Origin: Lithospermum erythrorhizon
Lineage: Eukaryota; Streptophyta; Magnoliopsida; Boraginales; Boraginaceae
Length of the DNA stretch: 64,000 bases
NCBI GenBank assembly: GCA_019722365.1
Contig: JADFUC010001925.1
Span: forward strand, 2,542,001-2,606,000
Direction of reading: 5' to 3'
In this document: piece after piece, positions 12,013-25,177 of the stretch
How positions within the stretch are numbered: position 1 is the first letter of the stretch
Layout of the letters: every line of letters begins with the position of its first letter
Notes under the pieces: model-generated
The model's input: only the letters and a program-made list of their open reading frames with translations
Database searches by the model: none
Told to the model about the DNA's origin: nothing
Made by a program: the position numbers and the translations under genes

Positions 12013-13914
12013 AACACCAGCCAAAAATATGAAATGTATATATAAATTGTAGAAAGATTTAAATGTATAGGTAAGTATAAATTGAAAAGTACGAAATGTA
12101 TATGTATAAAAACAAAAAGTACGAAAATGTATGTATATAAATACAAACGGATCAATCAAGTCCCCCCCCAATATCATCCCGTCGATCATCCCAGCCGGGC
12201 CATACCGAACCGCGCTGGTGCATTGCCTGGTTCTCCATCGATGTCCAAAGGGTTCCCGGCCAGACCGGTGCTGAGCGCGCATTATTCCCCATCTCGTACT
12301 AACAACCTGCCAAGTTGCGAGCCGCTCAAGCAGTAGACGACTACCGGGCTAACGCCGGTACGATGTCCACTCTGAAAGGGCTACGCCTGCTAAGTTAGCT
12401 TCATCACATAAATGTAGCTAACCAACAACTACGCTACAACTCTCCTCGCTTTTTGTGGGTAGAATCGTTTCTTTGTCCACTTGACCGCGATCAACTCTCA
12501 AAAAAGTGGCTCTACTGGCCCTCCTCCTCGCATTTTATCTCATTCACCTCTCTCGCACATCCGGGTCAGCCTCCATCAAAGTGCAAGTCAAGCAAATCAG
12601 TCTTAAAGTTTATGCATGTGCTCATGTCCCACTTCGTCGTAAACCTCGGGCCTCCGTCTCTCCCTCGAAGGCATCCTTGGTCCCTTTCTTCTTCTTGTTT
12701 ATCTTCATGTTGGAAACCTTTTAATTAGGGGAATTCAAAAATATTTTGAATTAAATAAAAATAATAAAAAGAGTATTTCTTTCACCTCCTCCACCAACCG
12801 GTCAACCAATGACTTGCTCCCAAATGCATTGCCGCGCCACCTACCGCCTCCTCGAGCTACGGCGATTCTCCGATCACTGTCGCGATCCGCCGACAACAAG
12901 CCGCTTCACACGCCCAATGCCGGAGATATCGGCCCAATCGGTCGCGCAGAGTATACCAGTCAAGCTGTCACGTATAATTAGATAAAAGTCGCTATCCAAG
13001 ACCTTCGGTAGAGCCTTCATCATTGGTTGCCAAGAAGTTTCTCCACTTCTTCTGGCAGTCTCGCTCGAACAAAGGCTACGCCATAGCATATGTCCCATTC
13101 TTTATCTTATATCTCTCCTGAAAAGACAAATAAAACAAAATTTAATTAGACTTTTATTTACTAAAAACATTTTAAACAACTTTTAAATCAAACAAAAATT
13201 TATACTTACTTTGAACGATTTTCAGATGTCGCCCTCGGATGTTTGATCGATTTGCATTTAATTTTACTAAAACTCTCGATAAAAACCCCCAGATAATCTG
13301 CCTCCTCGAAGCACCTCTTAACATCGAAAGGCCAGCCAAGATATCCTAAAGAATAAAAAGTTAAATAACATAAATAAAAATATAACTATTTCAATCAATT
13401 TGGGACAATACAATGCATTTCATTTAATCAGAATGGACTTCTAACTCCAATCTTTGGCCATGGGATCTCCTCGAAATGTATTGTCATCTCTCACAACAGC
13501 GCCTCTACTAGCGCTCTCTATTCAGTCATCCCAGCCCGATCTCCGCTTCCTCATCATCGCTATCACCATCGAACGCCTTTTGAGATCAAATAGGCTTTGT
13601 ACGTCAGTCCCCCGGAGTCTCTGAAACGCCGTTAGTCAGACGTAGTGAGGGTCGATCGACGCTCATGTCGCCGGCCCCTGAGGATGAACCGTTGTCGGCC
13701 CCGTACAAATGCTTCACGCCGCATCAAAGTGTGTTCGATCATTTATAGTAATGGATGGTCGCAGTCATCCTGCTTTACTATACGAATACCGACCCACTTG
13801 GTTTTAGCTCAGCCGCACCATCAGCTCCTTTATGGCATTCTCCTTCCCCTTCTTATTATTACCACCACGTACTATCTGTACAATCAAATTAGAAATATTT
13901 TATCAATAAAATAT
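12013..13914. other. Transposon-like, GC-richer stretch, no clear gene
   Basis: This stretch is richer in G/C and CpG than genic DNA here. It holds only short interrupted frames on the minus strand. From its position beside a tnp2 remnant it could be the decayed second (tnpA/Ptta-like) gene of a CACTA element, but I could not recognise a domain. A C-run of nine occurs near 12165. Confidence 0.3.
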
Positions 13915-14470
13915 TTTATTAATAAAACATTCAACTATCAACTAATCAACTATCAATAAAATATTTTATCATAAAATGTAATAAAAAACAACAACTATTC
14001 AACTATTCATATAGAACAGATGAATAATTTAAAACTTAATAACTATTCAACTATTCAATAAAACGACAAATATTCAACTATTCAACTATTCAAACAGAAT
14101 GAAAACGACAACTATTCAACTATTCAAACATTTTCAAACGACAACTATTCAACTATTCAAACTATTCAATTATTCAACTACTCAAATGACAACTATTCAA
14201 CTATTCAAACGCTAAACGTAATGAAACGGTAAAACTATTCAATAAAACATTCAACTATTCAACTATCAATAAAATATTTTATCATAAAACAGATATAACT
14301 GTGAATCAAAACGACAACTATCAACTATTCAAGTAGGTAAAAACGGAATGAAAAACTACAACTATTCAACTATCAACTATTCAACCAGCATGAAAAACTA
14401 TTCAAATTATCAAGCAGGTAAAACGAATGAAAAACGACAACCATCAACTTATTCAACTATACAATTAAAA
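13915..14470. repeat. Minisatellite based on CAACTATTCAACTATT
   Basis: The phrase CAACTATTCAACTATTCAA, often joined to AACGACAACTATTC, recurs many times with small changes over about 550 bases. It is a tandem low-complexity array with no coding content. Confidence 0.9.
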
Positions 14471-15049
14471 AGGAATGAAAGTTCCCTAGAAATGAAAACA
14501 AATATAAAGCAAGTTCTCATCAAAAAATCAAACTCAATATAACTACTTCTATCAAAAAATTAAAAATTCCAAATTAAACTCATTGTTGGCTTACTCTAAA
14601 AATTAATTACTCAATATAACTATTCAACTCTTTTAATGAAATTAACTACTCGAATATAACTCGAAAGCGGCGGTAGAAACATTTCAAAGTGGGGCGGTCA
14701 CGCATCACAATTGTATTTGGGCTTTGCGGGGCAAGTGAATCAATAACTTATTTACAAACGGAGTCGGAAGGAGATGCATAGAGCTTTTTTATTTATAATT
14801 ATTTTTTATTAAGCAATACATTAAATGGTCTCGACACTCAAATCTAGATTAACAATCTGCTTTTAATTATACTTCGTGGCCGTGGAGCATGCTTACGAAG
14901 GTACCCACTTCGGGAGCACAAGATGAAAAAGTCGCTATTATTTAAAGCATCATTACCTAAGCTAAAATATGTAATAAATGGGTATCTAAGACTCGATGAC
15001 TATTATTAGTAAAAAGTACGAAACCTTGACAGCGGCAAGAGTTTGCTTC

Positions 15050-18000
15050 TTTAAAAACTACTAATACGAGATCCCGCCATTTTGTTACCGAACTCCACAC
15101 TGCACGAAGAAGGGCGCCAAGACTTAACACTCTCGATCCTACTAACCGTGAAAGCTATGTCCGTGGGCACGTATTTAATTATTATTAGTTTTTTGGGCGA
15201 GCATTGGGGTCGGCAGATCCCACTCAAGAAGGCCATAGACACTGTGCAACAAGAACCCCTAAGACTTAATCATCCGAGGATATAGTGAGTTCACAAACTG
15301 ACGACCAAGAAAGTCACTGCCCCCTTTAGGATTTTCTCCTCCCCCACGTATGAAGCCAGTCTGCAGATCCCAAACCATAAAAGGCCTTACGCATGTAACA
15401 AAGACTCTATTTAATCACTGGGGGATGTGCCAGGAGTCCACTTAATACTACACAAAAACCACTCAGAGAAGACGAGTCCGACCTAAAAAGATAGCAAAAG
15501 TAGAAAGAACTGGGCGTCCTAAGTTTCATAAACCAGTTTTTAGAAACCACCTTACCCCCACACAACAACCCTCCAAACCTTCTATAGCCCTTAAAAATTT
15601 ACCTCCATATACAATGACCAACAGATTCCCTATGTCACAAATAAACTCCGTGACGTTATGATTCTTTCTCGATGGTTGACATAATCCTGGGCAAATCGGT
15701 AATTCTTTTAAATAATTTCATGTACCCACCCTAACCTGTAGGATTCAACATCGATCGCAAGCCCATGTAGCAATGCTAGCAAGCAGATGAATTCCAAGTC
15801 TCGAACATCCTTAGCACCGAGGCCCCTCATCCTTCTGGAGAGCACAAATATTCTCGACTTTCACTTTCGCTTTCTTACTCCCCACCCCAAAGAAAAGGAA
15901 GTACAGAGCGGTTGATTTGGACACAGCGGAGGAATCGATAAGCACGGCCGAAACTCCCTCAACCCCGAATCACGTAACTAATCAATTCGAGCATCCCCGC
16001 ATAAGAAAGAGCGTGTTGCCCCCACTTCCGAATGTAGCCTTGCAGGCGCCAATCGTAGGCTAGTAACTCCGAGCGACTATTAAGCAGGGAAGTGTGCCTC
16101 CCAAAAACTAACGCGAGCCAAAATAGCATCCCTCTTTGTGTTCTCTCACCCACCCAAATAAACAATTGCATCTGAACAACGCTCTAAACGAGATGTTGTG
16201 CCAAAGAATATGCCCATCAAGCAGATATCCCCTGTGAGAAAAGCGGGGACAAGATCATCAAGAAAGTTAATGAAGCGATTTCCACCTCCGCACACATCGG
16301 ATGAAAAGAAAGTCAGCGGCAGAGTCTGCCCGGCATAGCCTGTAGAAATACCCGCAGTTAAACAAAGCAGCGACATCGGATCCCCCCCTCGCCTCAAACC
16401 CCACGCACTGAAAATGCCCACGCAAATCCCCATCGATTTAAAACGTAGTACGAGGCAAACGTAACACACTCCATCACCCATCCAAGCAAAAACCTCAGAA
16501 AATTAAGGCCCCTGCACTTCAAAACTCCTCTTCTTCTAAGAAACAAAGATTGGCTACGCCTCCGGAGTCCACCATGCTGATACAATCGAGCGTAAGTCAT
16601 AGTAACGCTTGCACTCTAATCCATCTCCCCGGGGAGCCAAAAAAACATCATCAACCAAACTCTGCCCACGAACAAAGCCCCTCGAAATCTCTATCAACGA
16701 GGTGGAAGGAAATACTTCCATGCGCTCGCCAAAATTTTAGTGATGATCTTATATACAACATTCGCACACCCAATAGGCCGAAAATCACCCACACCCGATC
16801 TCACGGGCCGGAATGCAAGAGCAATTTTAGATAGTACGGTTCACTACCTAAGCAATCTCCCCGTAGTATAGAATTTAACCGCTGACCACATCCTCCCTAA
16901 CAATATCCTAGTTAGCCTCAAAAAAGGCCGCAGAAACCCATCCCATTCGTGTGCCCTCTCATCTCAATATCGTAAAAAGAGCCCAACGAACCTCCTCATC
17001 GTGAACCGAGCAGCCTAAGGTAGTCTCGAAGTCCATCCCCACTAACGCCCAACAAGAAGATATCCAAGTCAATTCCAAGTTGTATGGGTAAGGCCTTCCA
17101 TCAACCCGAAATAAGAAATCCATCAATGCGTAGCCACCTCCTCCTTCTTGGAAGTTGGGTTCGAGCAAGCCATCCGCCTTGACTAGATAACTGATAACTA
17201 ACCGTTTGTTCTTATTAACCATGGTACGAAATACTTCAGGCTACTTATCCCCCTCAAATCAGATGAGTACATTCAGTCACGAAAAGGTCCATTGTCAAGA
17301 TAAGAAATTCGCCTCTCGAAGACTCAATCCTCTCTTCCTTTAAAGCCAACCGAGTGCCTAATCAAGGATAATAGTCGCCTTTGAAAAGCCTTTCTGTAGC
17401 CCTTTGAGGTGATTTGTCGAAATACCCCAAACTCATCTCGATTCAGCTTTCGAAGAGGCTTTTTCAACAGCTTGAGTTTCCTACACAACACAAACCGGAT
17501 TTCCTCGATCTCGTCCCCAAAAACGTAATCCCGAACTCGCAAAAGAACGACGCGCTGGTGCCACATTATAAAATTTGAAAGCATCGAGAATCCCTCCGAA
17601 GCTTCGAGACACCATCAGAAAAGAACCGGCAACGACGGAAATAGGCTCCATAGGCGTTAACTTTCAGCATTGGCCATCAACCCCCGTCACTTCCTGCACA
17701 TAATTCATCACATTCGACGTTTCGACCAAAGTTGGTAGTCATTCGCCCAAGTATAAAAAAGAACTCCGACAAAGTGATATATCCACTCAAACTCGGGTTA
17801 TCACAAACTCTTCAAATCATGAAGAAGATAAGGAAGGAATGCCCGCCTCAAGCTATTCCCTCGGGGGAGGAAGAATTGTAAATCCCCCAAGACAATCCAC
17901 GGGGAATCGAAGACTAACCTGAAAGTGCGTACTCCCATAAATCTCTCATGCGGGAAACACTGTAAACAAGATATACGAAGGTAGCCAAAACACTGCTGGG

Positions 18001-18200
18001 TTGGTACAACGAAATTCTCAAGGCATGTGAGTCAGTTTCACGCACTTCAACATCACATGTGACCCGGTTAGTATCCCAGAACAAACCTATCCTACCATTC
18101 TCAATAAAATGAAAATTAGTAGCAGACTCCCATGAGGGGAATCGGTTAGCAACAAAAAAAATCAAAATGCGCTAAATTAGATTTAGTCTCAAGAAGGAAA
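15050..18200 (-). pseudogene. LINE ORF2: endonuclease and reverse transcriptase remnant
   Basis: The endonuclease part reads ENGRIGLFWDTNRVTCDVEV (about 18100-18040), matching the GRIW..WDP block of plant L1 endonucleases. A linker at 17500-17400 reads RKLKLLKKPLRKLNRDEFGV, the usual KLK.LK..L..WN...FG spacer. The reverse transcriptase shows a decayed GLRRGGDPMSLL (GLRQGDPLSP motif, about 16400-16370). The thumb block KWGQHALSYAGMLELISYVI (about 16040-15965) matches W....LSYAGRLQLI.SV. At about 15820, GLGAKDVRDLE matches the GGLG..DL block. No intact frame remains. Confidence 0.75.
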
Positions 18201-18639
18201 ATAAAAGCTACCTGATACTTTTTGCTAAGCTCCAACACCGGGCCTGTCAGGTTCAAAGTTAGAACCGAGGCCCCACCGGCACCTCGAACATTCCAACACA
18301 AAATCCTTATCGATCTACCACACAGAAATCGAGACCTCCCAATGCCATGACCCCTTCGAAGGAATACCCCTCCTGCGAACTATCATAAATCTCCCATCTC
18401 TGCATTCCACCGAAGAGTTCCAGGTAGAAGAGGAGCAGATCAACCTTCACGCCAAGCTTTTAACAAGAAACATCCCCCCATCCGAGTCGACCCCTAACCT
18501 CGCCTTAATGGTAAGCGCCTCCCGATTTAATCAAACATAAAGAGTGGCCGAGAGCCCCCAGACGGGTCCCCCTCACTCCTCCACATCGACAACCTCCTAG
18601 GATCCTCCCGATTTTGATCCTCCACTACATCACGCATGT

Positions 18640-20400
18640 AATCCACTCCATAGTCCTCCTCTCAACCTCACTCAAAGTAGTCGGATCCAAGAACCACCAC
18701 AAGAACTGTAACGATAGGGTCAGCCGAGCCGATTTGTTCCCCTTCTTAACTCCACCCCCCTCCCCGCGGGGGTACTTGTGGCCGGCGCCCCTATCTATCT
18801 CCGAATTTTTCAAATGAGAGCACGCTTCATAACGGCGCCCAAATGACTTGGATGTAACGATAGCAAAAATCGGGAAAGTCCTCATGTGTTGTCCCCTCTC
18901 TATACGAATAATGCCTCTGGAAGATGGACCGAAACTGCGTGTCTCCTCGGGGCACATCTCATATCCACCTCCACTGACCGCGCTGCAGAAGCCCTGTATC
19001 TCCTTTCACAAGTAAACTGACAGTATGTAGGCGCCCTAGCTTAGAAGCAATCTTACTTCCGAGCCCGGTCGTGTCCAAGATCTGGGAGAACATCGAGAAT
19101 TTAACCCACAACGGAATGTCCAAAAACAGATTCAATATCCAAAGACCCTATTTAAGTGAACATGCTACGAAGGTCTTCCCCATAGATCATGTAGGGTCCA
19201 CCATTGAAAATCTTGTCCCCTCGGCCCCTCTCTCGTAATGGAACCGTGAAGATGTAATTCATCCTGGAGTGGCAAGATCTTCACTTTAACTCCCCACGCC
19301 ATGACATCCTAATCGCCTACTCTCCCGAAATCCGTAAAACAACCAATCAAAACAAACCCCATCGGACTCAATCGGGCCGATCTTCCTCTCCAATCACGTA
19401 ATCATCCCATCCCTCTTGACAAACACGGCTCAAGTCTCATCCCTAGTGTGTCGCTTATTCTTCTTGAAAAGCGGCTCGGGCTAGATTTCTTCCATGCGGT
19501 CATGATTCTTGGTCTTTACCTTGGCCTGCTATAGTAGTAGGCACACAAGCTCGGCAGCCCAAAGACTCTTCGAACAATCTTAAATACCCGTGTGGGACCT
19601 GGGATGAACCCCCAAGAACACCCTCCAAGAGAACCCCTACCGCACCTCGATCAGTAGTAACACCAGAAGCGACAACATTATCCAAACGAGCCTCAGTAGA
19701 ATCCAACACATCCCGGAATAGAGTAGCCCTTCTTACCTCATCATCAAAAAGTCCCTCCATACCAAGTCCCAAGCTAGCAAGCACTTGAGAAGTCGCATGA
19801 GCATCGGTCACCAAATCTGCAGTCCCATCTACATTCTATATCACACCTTTTTTCCCCAGAACAAGCCCAGACTGGTCATCACCCACACCACCACAAAAGT
19901 CCACACCTAAAGCGTCTAAGCCCCGTGAGTCGCTTAAACGACGCCGGATCTTCTCCGAGTTGCGGAACTGTGCTTGGGCGATCCCCGATCTCGCAGATTT
20001 TGCCCGTTTCTCAGCCAGTTCAAATTCCATCCACGCCACCATTCAAAGTAGTAGAGAACTGGTGTTACCCCTTACCGAGACAGTGGCTATTTTCCGCTTT
20101 TTGGGGATGACATTTTTACAACCGAATTCACCGCTTAACGGGAAACACCTCATCCACTTCAGAACAAATTTCAAACAAAAGATTATCAACATCCCAAGAC
20201 CATCAACACCATCACGAATAGCCCGGGAAATGTCCTCCCCCAATGTAATCCTCCAACCTCGAACAAGTTCTCAAAAACTTCAGCTTTTCATGCACCGCAC
20301 GCCCCCTTTAGTCCCCAAAACCAAGAACAACCTCTTAGCAGCCTCGGTCTCACTCCACCACCCCTCGTCAAAAGCAGACTGAAAGCACGCCCTCCCCTAT
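18640..20400 (-). pseudogene. LINE ORF1: DUF4283-like and zinc-knuckle remnant
   Basis: The phrase GGPYMIYG (about 19190-19220) matches the DUF4283 block of plant LINE first ORFs. Downstream, FGRRYEACSHLKNSE (about 18810-18860), preceded by a lysine/serine stretch, matches the CKSFGH..E.C zinc knuckle with its first cysteines lost. The upstream part (20.2-19.5 kb) is a low-similarity acidic region. Stops separate these blocks. When intact, the protein coats the element RNA. The assignment comes from motif resemblance only. Confidence 0.6.
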
Positions 20401-22100
20401 GGAAAAAGAAAAGTCAAGTAAATGCAAAACCCACACAAACCCCAACCGTCATTAAAACCTGATCAAGGCAAGATTAACTTCAAACCGCACACACAACAAC
20501 AATAGCAACACAAACTACCACCCCCACTGGCAAAAACCCCCAAACACAAGGGAATAGCAACAACAAACAACACGACAACAAAACCACATCAACTAACAAC
20601 AAAAACAAAATGAAAGCAGCAAACTAACAGAATAAAACACCAAACTAACAGAAATAAACAATAAGGTAATAATAAAAAAAACAAGAAACCGAATGCAAAA
20701 AGTAAGCATAACCTTACTTCGAACACAAAAGCCAACCCTTACACCTCCAATTCTGAAAAATACCAACACGAACTCAAAGAACCAGCCCACACAAGAGAAA
20801 GCGCAGAAAAGAACGAGCCCCAAATCGCTGGAACAAAAGGAGCACCCAATCTCCTAAACTTGAAACCCTAACAATGGAAGACAAGCCACTCCGCCCCAAC
20901 ACCATCGAAAACGCAGTCGAGTAAAAAAAAAAAAGATCTGTGAATGTAGGATTCCACCTTTAAATTGAAGAAACCATAAGAACAAACTCTCAAATCTAAT
21001 GCACAAACCGCCGCCCAAAACCCTAAATGCCACACACAATCCGCCCAAATTGACCAAACACACCAAAGTGCAAGAAAACAACACAATTCTCCTCAGAGTT
21101 TGGGGCAGCAAAGAGGCTAAGAAAGGTATTTAATCAACCACCAAATTGCGATGCAAAGAATCAAGAAAACCCTAAACCCGACTGAATAGAAGCATTACCT
21201 CCACTAAGCCTCCACTGGCTTCAAGGCCAAACCGCACCACAAACCTCCTTAGGATGAGGACGACATGACAACCTCAAATTGAAATCAACTCTTCAAAGTC
21301 CCTAATTTAGCCTTAAAAATCGAATTAAAAAATAAAAACCCAATACCAAGTCAATTACATCCTCAATCCGCCACAAAATCGCCCAATTCACAACAAACTG
21401 CAACAACACAACACAATTAGAGTATAATTGCATCGTAAATGAAAGCAGCAGCGCAGGAATGACCGACCATCAATCGAATTCCCAAGAACACCAGAAACCC
21501 CTTAAACCCGAATCAATTCCAGAAACATCAATTCGCATAAATCCAGCACGGAGGAAACTGGCCCACAAACACGTTGTAGATGTTTATGATAAACTCTACC
21601 CCAAAAATCGACTAAACAACCCGCACCAGTTCTCTTTAAATTGAATTGGGGCCAAAAACCTAGCCGCAAGTTCAAATGCACATCGCAATCCGCCTCGCGC
21701 CGCTACTCACCTCAGGGAATGAACAACTGTGAGTGTCAGACACGCCCAAATTAAGTTAGTGGATGAACTCTTATTCAACCATACCAGTTACTTAAATTCC
21801 TGGAATCGAATCGCCTAAACCCTCCAAATGGCCACAAACTCCCTACTCGCCAAGTCAACCACAAATTCGCTCTAATCAATTGATCCAAATTCGACCAAAA
21901 CCCACTAGCCGCCACAAACCCTAATTCGAAGTTCCTGAATTTAACAACAAATTTCACCCGCAAGCAATTCGATAATCCACCACCAAATTCGTGATGTAAA
22001 GCCAATTTCAAATTGGGCGTTAATAAAGAGAAATTGAACCAAACCGAAAATAAAACTGAATTAAAAATTGAGCTCGAAAATTGAATTTAACTCTCAAATT
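20401..22100. other. Probable LINE 5' region, no gene
   Basis: A/C-rich sequence on the plus strand (G/T-rich on the element strand) without a convincing ORF. Two related phrases near 21135 and 21968 (CCACCAAATT..GATG.AAAG) suggest an internal repeat, as in LINE 5' untranslated regions with repeated monomers. The boundary is not defined. Confidence 0.35.
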
Positions 22101-25040
22101 GCACTATTCACTCCTAACAACATAATTGAGAATCATATCATAGAATGGAGAATAATATTTGTAAATCAGTGACAAATGTGGAAAGCTTACTGGGGAATAA
22201 AAGCCTTGGGATTCCTAGAGGAGAATTCTCTCACCAATTGCTACTACCGATACTGACTAGTTATTAGAGATATACTAGGATGATTTTGTTTAGATTCCTC
22301 AGACTTATTAATTCATCAACTGTTACGACCTAATTCAAGAGACAAGGCTCGGGGAGCAAAGAATTTCATGTGTTCAATGCAATTTAATAAATTTTTAAAA
22401 TCGTTTCTCAATTTTAAATTTTTCTCATCTTTTTCTCCTCATATTTAGTCATAATGAGAATATGGTTTGGAATTTCTCAAAATTACAAAAACTCCTTAGA
22501 TTATGGAATAGAGAAAGTAAAATATTGAGAGGATTTGGCATTAGTTTCCTTTTAAAAAATTGGAACATCATATCAACATTGTATATATAACACTTCAACA
22601 TGTATCCTTTTGTCAACAATAATCTGATCTCATCCTGTTTGAATTATTCATTGAAATTAGCTTATACTGGATGATTTGAAAGGTTAAAAGGATAATTTGA
22701 AAGGTACAAAGTTTATCGTTTTTTATAGTTGAAGGCACTACGAAAATAAGCCCAAAGCATTGGCCGACGAGAAATTTGAAAGGCATGAAAAAGTTTATTT
22801 ACCAGATCATAAAGTTTGTTGTACACGTCTTGATGGCGAAAATTAGACAAACATGCATGATGTCTATTAGCGTCAATGCTACTATTTGGATAGAGCACAA
22901 ACAACCAGGAAAAGATAATGTTGAATGATGACTATACTCGACGACTCATGTCCAAGCCTAAATGCCTAATTCAACCATTTTTTTTGGGGGGGGGGGATAT
23001 ATTGCTATGTTAGTTGAATACCTAAGTCTAACTTACTCTAGATTACGGTTTTGTCGTTTATGACACTAGTGTAGTAGGAAAGATTTATGTAATGGTTAAT
23101 GATATTAATGTTTTTTTTTCCTTTTTTCAAAATCTTAATTTGTTCATATACTGTAGTTTAGGGTTCAAGTTGGTTTATTTTTTCTTTTAATTTGTGTACC
23201 TTATAAGCAACAGAATAATTATTCAAGTTGGTTTCTTTTTTCTTTTAATTTGTGTACCTTTTAAGTGTGATCGAGTACCTAGTGCACAAGGTATTTTTTG
23301 ATCCCCAAATGAACGGAACTATTAACTATTATTTCATCTATTCCTTAATGTTAGGATCATTTTCCATTTTAGGAAATCCCTAAATAAAGTCTCATTTGTG
23401 AAACAAAGTATTGGAGGAAAAATTGAAATGTGAGAATAGTTTAAATTTTCTTATAGTTTGTGAAAAAACTAAATGATTCTTACATTTAGGGATGGACGAT
23501 GGAGGAAGTAATATGGAATATGTAAATCAGATGACATATTTAGAATTAAATAATTAGGGACCAAATTATAATATATAATCATGTATATTATAAGGAACTA
23601 AATCTACAACATCATCGTTAATGAATACTAAATAATTAAATCACAATTCAATTACATATACCTAATCTAAATTATTAACAAGTAACTCCGCCAACAATCT
23701 TGTATTATTGATCAAGTAGAATATCAAACCTTGAAAAGCAAGTTAAGAATACGTTATTCCTTTCAATTGATCAAATTTCTAACCATGTTATTTGGGAAAA
23801 GGGGAACACATGTCCCCATGCTCAAATCATCAGCATATCTTCAAGTTTTTGCCTACGGATCCTAATGCCATACAGTTGTGGCCTTATGGGTGATAGATAG
23901 TGAGTGACCTTCGTCACATAAAGTGGATTTTAAAGATAGGAAATGACATGCACACACATGGAACGCTTTAACATAATTGGTTGAATGATATGAATCTAGT
24001 AGAAATTGTTCCAATAATATAGAATTTGTACCCCACAAATATTTCGAGTGAGTTCTTTTATCAATTTGTTGTGACATTTTCTTATCACAAAGGTGAACTT
24101 TAGCAATTCAACAAAAAATATTCTAAATAAGATATTAATTGAATTCAAGGCATCCTAATTATGATGCAATCAAGGTTTATTTATAAATCTATCTCTTTCT
24201 TTTAACCAACCTATAAATACCCTATTCAAGATAAAAGTGACAAAAACCAGTATGTTTGAAATTCTTGTATTGATGAGCAAATAAACAAACTAAACAAACT
24301 AAATAATGGCAACATATACTCAAAACTACCTAACCTCATCAATGACAAGTGTTGCTTCACAAATCCCCATAGCTTAGTTAGTTGAACTTCTCACAAATCA
24401 TACACATAATCAATGATATCTTCTCCAAAATCTTAAACAACTTCCACTATTCCATTGTATTTTCTTCCTATCAATAAATAATTAACGATTACTCGTTTTT
24501 CCTAGTTGTATGTCCAGTTGACACAACACGTGTATCCAGGTGTATGAACCACTTATTCCGCTTTCAAATCTTTCCTCCATATTTCTAGCAATCTCTTTTA
24601 CTAGTCTTCCTCCTCCCCCACTTCTCCTTTTTGTCAAAACAATGGGGCTAATTCTTAGGATTAACATCATATATATTTATATATATATTTGATGTCGGTC
24701 CTTGAACTAATATTAAAATTGAAAAAAAGCATTAAAACCAATTTCGATAGAAAATTTATAATAGTATGGAGAGTCAAAATGCAATAAATAAATTAATTTC
24801 AATCAAAGATTTCTCATATTAGTAAGAGATATATATTAATTATTATATTTGATGAAATAACTTATAATTGCATAATGTATATGATATTTATTTCTCAAAA
24901 TTTTAGAGAACATCTCCATTGGTCAATCTTATGCTATTGTCACTACATATATCTTATCTTTCCTGCATGTTGGTGAGCGAAATCTGACTCATAAAGTGAA
25001 GATAATGTTATCATTCAACTACCAGTTTAATTCATACATC
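22101..25040. other. A/T-rich intergenic DNA
   Basis: I see no gene. A T-run followed by about eleven G residues lies near 22976-22996. A 44-base phrase with AAGTTGGTTT and TTTTAATTTGTGTACCTT occurs twice, near 23166 and 23224. A CACTACGAAAATAAGCC phrase at 22733 resembles a CACTA end, but nothing around it supports a whole element. Confidence 0.4.
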
Positions 25041-25042
25041 CC

Positions 25043-25051
25043 CTATATATA
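25043..25051 (+). promoter_or_regulatory. Probable TATA box of the second GEM-like gene
   Basis: CTATATATAC ends about 127 bases before the ATG at 25178, much like the spacing at the first GEM-like gene. It is a plausible core promoter element, not proven. Confidence 0.5.
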
Positions 25052-25177
25052 CATTCATCATATTCATCATTTTATATCATTCTTGTTTTGTAAGAGATAT
25101 AGAGTTCTAGCTTAAGACAACAGATATATACATTTTGGTCACTAGCTTGTATAATTTGTGTTATTTAGCAACAAGCC

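Larger units (their letters stand above)
14790..20400 (-). mobile_element. L1-type LINE retrotransposon, decayed
   Basis: On the minus strand the region carries the parts of a plant L1 in order. The first-ORF nucleic-acid binding protein (about 20.4-18.8 kb) comes first, then the endonuclease (about 18.2-17.9 kb), the linker (17.6-17.3 kb) and the reverse transcriptase with its thumb region (about 16.6-15.7 kb). The tail lies toward 14.8 kb, where a T-rich stretch could be the complement of the poly(A) end. Every part is split by stops and frameshifts. GC content is higher than around it, as expected of an older, different insertion. Target-site duplications were not identified. Confidence 0.8.

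Noticed and set aside
11887..12282. Membrane-like proteins on the minus strand
   Set aside because: The cysteine/valine/leucine-rich frames come from reading the A/C simple repeat backwards.
20593..21111. Hydrophobic minus-strand frames at 20593-20823 and 20854-21111
   Set aside because: They are F/C/L-rich without start context or domains, next to a decayed LINE; they are most likely products of base bias.
22733..22755. CACTACGAAAATAAGCC as the end of a second CACTA element
   Set aside because: There are no subterminal repeats, transposase or matching second end beside it, and the five-base CACTA string is common by chance.
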